Shown: positions 34,395-46,400 of the stretch, piece after piece
Position numbering within the stretch: the first letter of the stretch is position 1
How the letters are laid out: each line of letters opens with the position of its first letter
From: Zantedeschia hybrid cultivar
Taxonomy: Eukaryota; Streptophyta; Magnoliopsida; Alismatales; Araceae
NCBI GenBank assembly: GCA_030544215.1
Contig: JARZZO010000005.1
Span: forward strand, 76,999,524-77,063,523
Direction: 5' to 3'
Length of the DNA stretch: 64,000 nt
Translations under genes and position numbers: made by a program
Notes under the pieces: model-generated
Seen by the model: the letters and a program-made list of their open reading frames with translations, nothing else
Told to the model about the DNA's origin: nothing
Databases searched by the model: none

Positions 34395-34740
34395 GTACCA
34401 ACTACAGTTACCCTGCCTCTGCCGTCGACATACGTGCCTTCCACGCCGGCGATTATACCAATCTCCTCTCCTCCATCACCTTCGAGACCGTCACCACCGA
34501 AGCCGTTGTTGCCGCCACCGCCGCCAGATGCCTCGATTCTTCCTCCTCCTCTTTCTTTGTCGTGGTGTCCAACATGAGCTAGCTCAAGCGGTTCAACATC
34601 GAGGAGAATTGCCCGCTGTTCGACGGGTTATTCCAGTTCTACCAGGCATTCGTTGGGGGGCTCCATTGGTAGTGCCATCAAGGTCAACTGGGGGGATGTC
34701 GACAGCAACATTGATTGGATCGGGAGGCTCCGTGGTCGAC
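34395..34740 (+). pseudogene. histone deacetylase (RPD3/HDA1 class I) fragment, broken
   Basis: The frame reads VDIRAFHAGDYTNLLSSIT, like RFHADDYVxFLRSIT of class I deacetylases. Later it reads LKRFNIEENCPLFDGLFQF, like LKRFNVGEDCPVFDGLYSF, then GGSIGSAIKVN and IDWIGRL. An in-frame TAG is at 34580-34582 and a one-base shift lies in the G-run at 34655-34660. The similarity then stops before the catalytic HH and DxH motifs, so it is inactive. No intron is evident within it, which suggests a retrocopy or a captured fragment. Confidence 0.75.
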
Positions 34741-37232
34741 ACCCAGTTGCGGCCACCAGTGACAAGGAGGGGTGGTGCAGTAACAGGCGGAGATTGACAA
34801 GCCCCGATCTGAGCACCCCCACCTTCAAAGCGACCTCGAAGTAGTCGTCACCTAGGTAGGCATGCTCTGCGCTACCTTCAAGGAACTCCAGGGCTTCAAG
34901 GCCTCACTTGAGTCACAGATCTGTGGGCAGAGAGGGAGAAGGAGGCTGCCCATGCCAACTCCAACCGCTGGGCGCTGGAGACCATTGTCGCCCATGCCAT
35001 TGACCTAGAGAGGGAGCTTCGCGGTTGTAGACCGACCTCCTCGCGGCAGAGTTTGAGGGGGTGGCCGGTGCTGTGGGGTGGTAGCGGGAGAAGGCAATTG
35101 GGCAGATTTGTGGAGCTAGCAGGAAATGCAAGGGGAGGAGGAGAGCCCCGTTCAGCCAAGCCGCTTCGGTGAGGGCCATCGCATAGCTGGGAAGGAAGAT
35201 GAAAGGAGAGCCGGAAGGGGGAGCACTGTGTAGGATTATGGAGGGGGTAGATCGGGGGAGACAAGTTGGCCACGTGGTAAAACTGCAGAGAATTGTGCGG
35301 TGTAACTGAACTTGCCGCATAATTTAATTGTGAAGCAAATATTACTCTATATTTATATGAGAATCTCAAAGAAGGGACATGATAGCACACAACATTTCCA
35401 GACTTTACTGTAATACTTGCTGCAATGCCAACTAAGCATTGTTCAGATAGGGAGCAACCATTTCATCACCACGTACAGTGTCCAGTGCACCTTAAATAGT
35501 AGATCAAATAGTGGTTGTACTGTAATACTCTGGAGGCATTGTAGCTAATATTTTTTCCAGACTAATAAGTGCCCTTGGAACCTTTGTTCATTTGCTGACA
35601 TAGCTCTGCAACAAACCAGCAATCTTGGTGAGGTTCCAAGATCTTCCATTAATGCCGAGAAGCAGTACAGTGGTAGAAGAGTACTCACAAGCGGGCCGCA
35701 CAGTACTCTTTGGCCATGGTCACGGACTCATGGTCATCATGACCCTCCCATCTTACAACCCTAAATGTGGAAATGGCCCCCTTTAACCGCCCCCCTCGAC
35801 CTTTGTACGTCCATAGACACATGAAGGAGAAGAGGTATGTCTATACATCTTCATCTTTTCACAAGTAAATGACTCGTTTATCCTCCCTCTATCGTGGTCA
35901 TATAAACATCTAAAGGGTGAGGTCCAGAGGATCAGGTTTCGGTGGACTATGGTCCTATCATGTCATAACCTTTTTCTCTTATTGGACAGTAAAAATTAAC
36001 ATGCTGAGTTGTCTAATCGTTTCGAAGAATGGAAACACCATGTGATCCATAGAAAGTGGAGGACAACTGAATGTGGTCTAAAGGCGACTCAATCTTCTAT
36101 AGATGGCACCAGATGCCAGCCATGACAAAACACCACGCGCGCGCACATGGAAATGAGCACATAAAACGCCTTGTGGATACACCCGTTACACCAACACAAG
36201 CAAAAGAGAAGAAAAACCTGAAGCTGATGAACATGTGGGTTAGTAACATTAGACTTCACCTACATAACAGGCCTTGAGATCAAAAAGTAAAACTTTCTGC
36301 ACCTGACAGCCGGTGTTGCACCACCTGCCGGTACTTTTTATTAATTTTTTGAATTTTTTGGTGGATCCCAATCCAACATACATGTGCGGACAATCCAGTC
36401 TCCGATCGTTGTCCCACCAACTTTTTTTTCAATTTTCTTATTTAAAAAATATCAGCGCCAGTGTAACACTAGATGCCAGTGCATCAAGTTGTTCTAGAAA
36501 TCAAATCTCACTTCTGGAAGGATGGGAGAGGGAAGGATCCCAAAAGTCAAGTCATGGGGATCTTCATATACTCCTCACAAGTAGTAAAACTAGTGGAAAG
36601 AATATTGCCACACGTCATGAAAGGACCTGAAATACTCACCTGAAGAAGGCAGAGCTGTGCAAGTTATATGGAAACTTCTCTTTCTTAGGAGGAATTGTTG
36701 AGAATGTCTATACCACTATTGAGGACTTGTAAATACCCAACTGAATAAGTTACAAGGCAAAAAAAAGGGAAAAAGAAAAAGGAGAAGCTTCTGTTGTGTG
36801 AACTTGTGCCTACATGAAAGCTCTCAACTTCTTATTACATTCCATAAGCACAAGCGAATGAGAGAGAGAGAGAAAGAGAGAGAGAGAGGCTACCTGGCCC
36901 CTATTTTCAGTTGAACAATATTTATTTGCTTGTCTGGCATCTCTCTGTGTCTGTCAAAAAGTTTGATCATCTGCATGAGATGTGAATCGTGCAAACTGCA
37001 GTTATTTACTTGCAAGGCATTCATAAATGATTACCACAACAGTACCGCATGATGACCCAGGGATGCAGATATTCATACAATGCAGACTGCAACTGCGAGT
37101 CGAGATAGCATTAAAATTCAGACCAGCCACCTTCTTCCAACTCACTTCAATGTTGCCTTTAGATCCACTTTGGTGAACTTTGTTTAAATGTGACACAGTT
37201 CAGTAAGAACGAATTCCCAACTCTTTCCCTCA
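34741..37232. other. intergenic between POP1 and PHYB, with PHYB 3' UTR
   Basis: 34920-35060 (+) encodes a charged, helix-like stretch (EREKEAAHANSNRWALE, IDLEREL) that could be a second captured gene fragment. A (GA)n tract lies at 36859-36890. A possible PHYB poly(A) signal (AATAAA on -) is at 36926-36921, about 310 nt past the stop. Nothing else recognised. Confidence 0.45.
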
Positions 37233-37434
37233 CTACCGTTGTCCCGTGGGGAGTTCAACAACAACGTGGAAGTAACACCTTTCTGCCTCTCTGATGTATT
37301 GTACTTCACCACCCATCAGCTTCAGGATCTTCCTGCAAATACTCAGCCCAAGACCTTCCTGAGTTGCCCACTGAGAATTATGAAACATGTCTTGGATAAG
37401 CTCTGGCGGAAGGCCTTCTCCTGGGCATACCATC
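37233..37434 (-). CDS. PHYB: PHYB exon 4 (C-terminus)
   Basis: Acceptor GGTTAG/GATGG. One base completes R, then 66 residues from MVCPGEGL to PTGQR and a TAG stop. Contains IQDMFHNSQW, GLGLSICRK, LMGGEVQYIREAERCYF. It covers the end of the ATPase-like fold. Confidence 0.96.
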
Positions 37435-40400
37435 CTAACCAAACGAAAAGAACAATCTTGTCATGGGAAGGAAAAAAAAGGATGAAGATGAACATGTCCA
37501 TGAGTATTCAGTACTCGCATACTTTCAGGAATTAACATTATTATGGTTATCATTTAATATGCGTTAGATAGTAAGTAGATGGTCAATGTCTTACATATCA
37601 TCAACAATGTTTATATATGTAAAGAATGAACTGTAGAAAGGAATGAATTTTCCACGGAAACCAGACTAGACAAACATGCATACAAGTTGGCTCTTGATCT
37701 TGTGGACCGAAAGTGTTTTGCATCCATCAATTCCACAGAAAATGCATAGTGCTGAACATGCAGAAAGAAAGCAACAAGTAACTAAAATAGAAGAGAAGCA
37801 ATAGAATTGCAAAGAGCTTTTTCTTTCGTGGATTAGATTGCCACACATTTGATTAACTAGTGACACCATAAAGGTGATTACATTGGGATCAGACAATAAT
37901 CAAACTTACTGCGATGCAAAATATCATACATAATTGCTTTATTCATTACATCTTCTGTGTATTAACCTTGCAAGGAGGAAGAATAGATTATAATGTCATG
38001 GTAAAAGAGATAAGGCCAGCCAAAAAGACGAGTAATAAATTTCCGTCATAATATGCACAGTATGTCTATTAAAACTAGTTCAAGCTGAACCTGATTCATC
38101 TGCAACAAGAACCCAAAAAAGCCCAGAATGATCTGACAGAAAAGGTCCATTGTCAAAAGACTCAAAACATGTGATGCATCTAGGAAATTCACATAAGTTG
38201 ACTAATTAACCGGACATAGGCAAACAGACAACAGATGCTTAAAAGCATTTAATTTCTCTAATTATGGACAATGTAACAGAGATAATGCAAAATGGAGAAA
38301 ATGTAACAGAGATGACCAGAAGTGGATGAAGCCAATCTATAGAAGATAGCCTTGTGAACCGAAAACTGTCATATTTCACGACTGGAATAGGTCTCCTAGT
38401 AGTCTGTTTAGGCATTTGTAAGAATCTGTGGAGAAACAGAACTATGTAGAGTATAATTTTTCTTATATAGTTTTATGAGTAAAGGAAGGATGTGAAATTT
38501 CTTTTCATTGCATTTCTGATCTGCATGATGCTTCTCCTTAGTAGCAGCAATAATAATAATAATAATAAATAAATAAATAATAGTAATAATAATAAAAAAG
38601 AAACCGTATAACTGGGACATTTGCAAACAGTCTATCTGCCTTAACTGACATCCCTGTCTGTAAATGAGAACATCTAGTGACTAAGGCAATATCAGAACCA
38701 CAGGACTCTCCCAGTCAAATTGAAACAGACAAGAGTCAAATATACTGCTCAAGTTAAGATGAGCGTGTTTTATGGAGAACAATCCTGTTGCACCTAATGT
38801 CTGAGCTGAAAATAAAACCTACGACAATAGAGAGAGAAAAACAAACTCCATTGATCTCTTGTCCACTCGCCTTCTCTCTTTTTGATTGTTTTCTTTCTTG
38901 AAACTTCAGGGCACAAAAATACAGTACATTAAGATGAAAAAAGGTGAAGACAGCATGAGATCTGACCCTGTTAGCCCCATTTGTTCCATTTTCCCAAGCT
39001 GGTGGTTGAAGAATCAAAAGGAGAAATATTCACCAAAAGCTATTTCCCTGCCTTGTTTGTGGTGCTCATAACGTAAAAACACAGTGTAGAATGAAAACAG
39101 AAGCGTGCTTGTAAAGGTAGAAACCACAGTACAGAAAGAAGTCTAGGCAAGCGACTCCAGACCCTTCTCACCAACACCTGAAATTGACAATTTCTACCTT
39201 CATCAAATAAGGAACCAAAATCCCTCTTAACCAGAATCAATTCAGGCTCCATTTTAGTGAATGGTGATGAACTGAGAGTCTGAGATCCCATGGATTTGGT
39301 TATTTCATAACTCATAAGACAGTTGCGTACATTTTTAAAAAAGAAGCATTCTATAAAAAGGCTCTACACCAAAAATGCAGGAAAATCCACCAAAATGCAT
39401 GACTGCCTCACTGGGACACCAGCCTCACAGTGCTTGAGACTAATCAGTGTCAATTGAAGTACTTTATGTTCAACCCTCAGCATTGTAATATACATACACA
39501 AACTCACAACTGGCCCCTGGGCTGCTGATCATGCCGTTCAAGGGGTCCCACTGGGTCCACCTGCACAGACCACCTATGCCACAGGAGCCAGGGTGCAGAA
39601 ATGATGAGAGGCTACCTTTTGGTCCCTTTCTCATAAGTTGGATGCAAGTGCCAAGGATATCGAACAAGAAACACCAGAGCCTTCCAGACCACAAACAGAC
39701 AAACATACTCAACTGTCTCAAGATTGTGCAAATATCTTATGGGAAAGGCCATTGCAGTCCAGTGCCTAATGACTAGAACTTAAACATGTAGCACACAGTG
39801 AACTGCTCAGAGCTCTTTCATGCATACCAATGGAACAACACAACCATCTTCATAATAGAGCAAATGAAAAAGACCACCTCAGGAGGCAAGCAGCATGGAT
39901 GGAAAAGAGGAAAGATGACAAACTAGTAGATGGACAAAAGTCACTAGCAAACTAGAAGACACAAAACATACGTTAAAAGCATGGAGAAAACCATAAAACC
40001 TCCAGCTATACAAAAATTATTTTATTAGATGGCTACTGGTAAAGGGAAGTCATCCTTCCAGCTGCAACACTGCTCCCCCCATCCCCCCCCCCCAAAAAAA
40101 AAAAAAAAAATCTCCTTGTAAAACTAAAAGGAGGCCGATGGTTGCTCTCCTCATTTTATCCTGACCACAGCCAGCTGGATATGGTCCGATTGGTTGGATA
40201 AATTAAAAAAAAGGTTTCAAGATCTAGGCAGGGGTTTAAACCCTGGTGAGCTCATATCTGCCAATCGGCATTGAAACGAGCGATCCAGGCAGTGTCAGTC
40301 TGATGCGTGGTCGATATGGTCCGATTCTAGGCCGATTTAGGTCCTTTCTATTATTTTTTAATTTTCTTTGAGGAATCGATTCTTCCCCATTAAATTGGAT

Positions 40401-43400
40401 CGGCACCCATCAATTCCGATCCAAATCGGTCAGATTCTACAAACCATGGTCCACTTAGGATGTAAAGCTTAGGTCAGGAACTTGGGTATTCTTTCCAACC
40501 GTGTAGACTAGGGTGTTGTCTCACACTTACCAACCTTAAGACAGTGAGTAAAGTTTCAGTTGTATGCACACATGATTGGATCTAGAACACCACTGTTTTG
40601 TGAGTGGTAAAGCCTGACTAATCTTTCTCCCGCCTTCACATGTATATCTTGTTTATTAAATCATGCATAAATAGTTGTAGCCGTATAAATGTTGTCATTT
40701 ATTTAAGTAGCTGGATAGATTAATGTTTATTTATTATTTAATCCATATAATCAAGTTTAAGTAACATAGATATATTCTCCACGAGTTATGGCTCACTAAC
40801 ACCCTCATTATTAGAGGTGGCAATTGGTAAGGCTAGGTCAAGTAAGGGTTGGGCCAACAATGAAGGTTAACAAAATTTGCTTGACTAAAAAAAAAGGGTC
40901 AGGTTGGATCGGGTTAGGTTTTGCCAAGTCCTTGCATTATTTTATTTTGTTTTTTAGGGTGGCATGGTGTTGAACATGTTTTTTTTTTTGAAAAAAAAAA
41001 GAGAAAATGGGGGAGGACATGTAAAGAAAAGAAAAAAAGGAGGAGGGGAAAGAATAAAGAGAAGAGAGAGGGAGAAAGGCCAAGGAGGGAGCCAGCAGTG
41101 GCTCTCCCCCCCCCCACCGGTGGGGGGTGGGTGCGGGTGTTTGTATGTGTTCTTAACAGCCATGTACCTATACTCAAAAATCGTGAACAACAAAATAATA
41201 CCTTTTTATTCCCATAGTGTGACTTTGTTTGCAGAATAGCTTAAACCAGAATAAGGTTCTAGGGATTTCTTAAACCAAAATAAGAGGTATTTTGATTTGG
41301 TAAGTTGTTGGTATTTCACTCAGAATAAGGAGAATTACACTGCGCTATTCCAAGTGATTTGGTAGGAATAAGTGGAATAAAGAGTGAAATAAAAGGTAAA
41401 ATTGAGAGAATTGGGGGAATTAGATATTCTAGGTAGAGTTTGGGAAGTTGAGGGAATTGGGGGAATTAGGCATCCCCTCAATCAAATCAGAATAGGGCCT
41501 TTATACCAATTATTCCGGCCCTATTCCGCAAACAAAGTGTGCCATAGTGTTTCCTTTCCTAATGTGCACTTCCATGTTCTATTCTACTCCGGTCATTTTG
41601 CAGCTTCCATGGATCCTCAGACCATAATATGCAATAACCATAAGTGGGACCCAATATGATCTTTATGATTAGAGTTAAATATCAAAGACAAATTCTCCAG
41701 TAATCTCCTTAGCTGGCTCCTTCTTACTATCAAAAGGGGTCAAAATATTATAATAGTGAATAACAACATGACTCCACCACCAATCATAAGAAGTTTTAAT
41801 ATCCTGAATTGTCCTCATCTTTTAACCTTATATTACCATTTTTCATTATGGCTTAGAAGGGAAATGCTTTCTGTAATCTACTCAGATTTTGAAGCCAAAA
41901 AGGTGTTTAAGGCAGGCTAACCCATTGTAAATTACATTGTTTTGTTGTTGATTTCAAATGATCCTTTATCCACTTTCTGCTACCACATGTACACCTAGTC
42001 ACTGGCAAGGGGGAAGACTAATGATTGTGAAAAATACAAATTCAACAGAGGATTAGGGAGTTAACCCCTTCTACTCCCTTATACTTCGTATGGTTGCAAC
42101 TTGGGTCGAGTTAGGTCGAGTTGAGGTCAACCCTAGCCCAACCTACGTCAATAGACCCTCAACCCTAACCCAACCCAACTTCCTCAACCCTAACCCAACC
42201 CATCCAATAATGTCCCAGTTCAACCTTCATCAGGTTGGGTCGAGTTATATCCTTAATGGTCTATATTCTTTACTTCTCTTTATTACTACCAAAACATCAA
42301 TTATAAAGTGATGAATGAATTTTAACCAAAACAAGAAGATACAAGTATGATTCTATGGCTACTACTTGAGAATATCTTTTTAGTTATCAAGTAATCTAAA
42401 TTCCTCTTCAAAGATATAAAATTAAATGAAACACATTTTAGCAATTGAAGTTGATATATAAGATGAATGCTAGTATGCGGTCAGGCCCTCTTCCACATCT
42501 TGACCACATAGTGTCACGATTGTCCAATTTTTGATCAGACAGCTGTGGGAATGATAAATAAAAATAGAAAAAGTGTTTATACTTTACATGAGAATTCTGT
42601 TTGATTCATGACTCATCAATGAAGAGTCATGTTAAGCTTGAGATTTCAAAGTGAGTCCCGGCTATAATGTTGAATCAAGCATGTGGATTTTATATTTGGA
42701 CCCCTCGCCATGGACCATGGTTGATGTTAATTACACTAGTGAATTCACTGGACACCTTTAATTAACCCCTTATATGTAATACTGAAATTAACCATGCGAC
42801 AAATAAAATTCATGCAAAAATTGATAAATATGAACGACACACGAGTAGCAAAATGAGTGATCATTCATTGATTATGAATATTACAAATTACAATAGTGCT
42901 TGTCAAAATGGAGGCATTACATATAACTGTAATTCCGATTATCATGATCAGATTATTACATAAATGATTACATAATATAATTGCTACAACCAATGCGACA
43001 AGTTTGTGCTCGTGGTCACATTCACCATCTTCGGATCATCAATCATACAATCATAGTCTCAATCTACATAATCGATCTGTAAAATTTGCGTCTGTGGTCA
43101 CAATCAGTGTGATGAGATCATCAGACTAACGGTCATGTCCATGCAATCGGATCTTTAAATTTAAGTGCATGGTTGACATCACTAAGATTAGACCATTAGA
43201 TTTGAGTCCACAGTTGAGATCACTAAGATCATACTGTTGGATTTGAGCTTACAGTTGAGATCATTAAGATTAGACCGTTGGCTTTGAGTCTACGGTTGAG
43301 ATCACTAAGATTAGACCGTTGGATTTGAGCTTACGGTCGAGATCACTAAGATCAGACCGTTTGGATTTGAATCCACGGTTGAGATCACTAAGATCAGACC

Positions 43401-46400
43401 ATTGTATTTTAGTTTATAGTCGAGATCACTATAATTAGACCGTTGGATTTGAATTCACAATTGAGATCACTAAAACAGACCATTGGATTTGAGTCCACGG
43501 TTGAGATCAAACCGTTGGATCTGGCTTATGGTCAAGATCACTAAGATTAGACCGTTGGATTTGAGCTTATAATTGAGATCACTAAGATCAGGCCGTTGGA
43601 TTTGAATCCAAGGTTGAGATCACTAAGATCAAACCATTGGATTTCAGTTTATGGTCGAGATCACTAAAATCAAACCGTTGGATTTGAACTTATGGTCAAG
43701 ATCGTTAAGCTCATACCGTTGGATTTGAGCTTATGTCAAGATCAGCAGACACAATCAACACTATCAGACCATTAGATTTGTGGTAACTGACCTGATTGGG
43801 ACGATCAAATCGTTAGATTCTGATAATGGACCTCATCGTGACTATTGGATTTGTAATAACGGACTAGCGTGGTGCGATCGGACCGTTGGGTTTATGATAA
43901 TGGACATTATCGGCACGATCGGACCATTAGATTTATGATAACAGATCTAATCAACACGATCAGACCCTTGGGTTTATCACAATGGACTTGAATGGCATGA
44001 GCGGACCGTTGGATGTGATAATTGACCTGATCGACATAATCAGACTGTTGGATTATGATAATGGACCTGATTAGCATAATTGGACCATTGAATTATGATA
44101 AGGGGCCTGATCGGACCGTTAGATTATAATAACAGACCTAATCGACAAGATCGGACTGTTGGATTTTTGTTAACAATCGAGACCATTAAGATTTGGCTGT
44201 TAGATTTGAGATTTGGTTGATATCACGAAGATGTGACCATCGGATTGGTGTTTACGGTTAAGATTATTAGGATCTGACTATTGGATTTGAGATCCGGTCG
44301 ATGTCATGAAGATCTGACCATTGGATTTGTGTATCCAATCAAGATCATTAAGATCCAACTATTAGATTTGATATTCGGTCGATATCAAGAAGATCCGACC
44401 ACTAGATTTATGTATTCAATCAAGATTATTAAGATCCGACCGTTGGATCTGATATTCGGTCAATATCACAAAGATTCGACGATTGGATCTGATATTCGGT
44501 CGATATCACAAAAATTCGACCGTTGGATTTGATATTCGGTCGACATCAAAAAAGAACCGACCGTTGGATTTGATATTCAATCGATATCAAAAAAGATTCA
44601 ACCATTAGATTTGACTTACCAATAATGATTGACGTCATTAGATTATTAGCTCAACATTCTAATGGCCTAGATTGGTATGATCTGATCATCTAATCAATTT
44701 AATAAACTTCGTCTATATGATTTGATGATTATATATGATTTGATGATTAGATCGCTATCTATGATCTGATCACTAGATTGACATGATTAAATCATTCGAT
44801 CGATAGGAATAAGCCTAATGGACATGGTCTAAGTCATGATCCAAATAACCAGACCATTAAATTGGTGTCTATAAATTTGCTTAGGATGATCAGACGCTTT
44901 GATTGATATTAATGGACACCATTGGATATGGTTCATATATGTGGCCAACATAATTAAGATCATATGATCAGTATGATCACTATCATATCATATAATATGT
45001 TCCAAGGTGACGTTGACATGGTTAATATGAATGTGTTATCATATTGTAGTACTCATGTCATAACATGTTACCATAACATAATGACATGTCATTATGTTAT
45101 AACTCAAGACGTACTAACATAATGACATGTTATGGCCTAAGGCATAATAACATATTATGATGTTATGATATTATAACAATTGTAGGGTTAAGACAAAGCT
45201 TAACACCCTAATAAAAGAAGAAGTGGGGCCAAAGCCTACCACTCTTGGAGCAGAGAGTCCTTACCGCAAGGAAACTCTCACCTTGCCCTTTGTCTCACTG
45301 TCCCCAAATGGGACCTCCTAGGGGGTATTTATCAATGTTTTAAAAACGCCTAGGCGGAATGAGTCGGCCAACCCCCTTATTGCCTAGGCGGCGAGGCGGG
45401 CACCTCAATTCTGAGCCAACTACTTTTTTTAGAACCTTTTTTTTGAAGTTTATATATATACTCTCTATTAATTGATAGCACTATCGACTATAGACATCTC
45501 ATATTTACTTATATACGCATCGTAAGATAATAAAATATCCAATTCAATTATAAATCCTGATTTGTTGCAAGTCAGTAACTATTTTGAAGAATAATATAGT
45601 ATCGAATACGAAGCTGCTATGCCAATATCTATAGGTACGAGAATCATGTTTGAATCCCCATGACTGTTGCTGATTGCAGTTTTTATAGAGGAGATAAGTC
45701 TCCACATAATTGCAATCCCCGCTAGTTGCTATAATAGGACATACAAAGAGTTGTGTCCTAGACGAAGCCAAAGCGAACATTTCATTATGGCCTTTATGGG
45801 TGTGCCACATGAATGAGGTGCATTTATACAAAGGACAATTTTTAAGGTCATGTATGAGTTATTGTAGGAGCATAAAGATCTTTCAACAAGAGGTGAAGAT
45901 GTTCAACTAAAATATCATAAAAGAAGATGAGTCGGTTTCTGCCTAGGCGGGAATGGGGTGTGAACCGTCTAGGTGGACCACCTAGTCGGCGAGGCGGCCG
46001 ACTTTTAAATCACTAGTATTTATAGCCTCTCGAGGGGGGCAGTTACAAGGGCAAAGGCCTACCTCCACCGCGCGTAGGTTACTCATTTTCTTGCGCGCAA
46101 TAATTTCAAGTGAAGGGACACCTCCACAAGGTGGCAGTTAAAAGAGTTATGCGCGGAATTGACCCATGACCAAATCAGGCCCTTCACCTCCACCGGGTGG
46201 AAGTTAATTTCTTCCCGTGCACACAAGTGCACACGGCAGTTAGAAGGGAAATTACCATATATAAGAAGGTAAAAAAAGATCAAGGTTATAACCTCCACCG
46301 GATGTGAGACAATTACATGGGAGGAATTGAATACCCCTCCACCTCCACAGGGTGGTAATTAAGTAGCCATACCTTCACTGGGTTATAGTTACCATGGAAA

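Larger units (their letters stand above)
37435..41219 (-). other. PHYB: PHYB intron 3, part next to exon 4
   Basis: Mostly A/T-rich without strong coding signal. An AAT microsatellite lies at 38549-38600 and a C-run followed by an A-run at 40074-40112. A diverged GATC/CCGATT repeat lies near 40255-40450. A purine-rich stretch with CCACCGGTGG (40975-41140) looks like the leader of the repeat family described further along, on -. Confidence 0.5.

Noticed and set aside
42120..42215. CCCTAACCC-like repeats as interstitial telomere sequence
   Set aside because: The motif is CAACCCTAACCC, degenerate and mixed with GGGTCGAG. The plant telomere unit CCCTAAA is not repeated.
43140..44640. CRISPR-like array
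   Set aside because: Plant nuclear context, degenerate units, variable links that are related to each other rather than unique spacers, and no cas genes.
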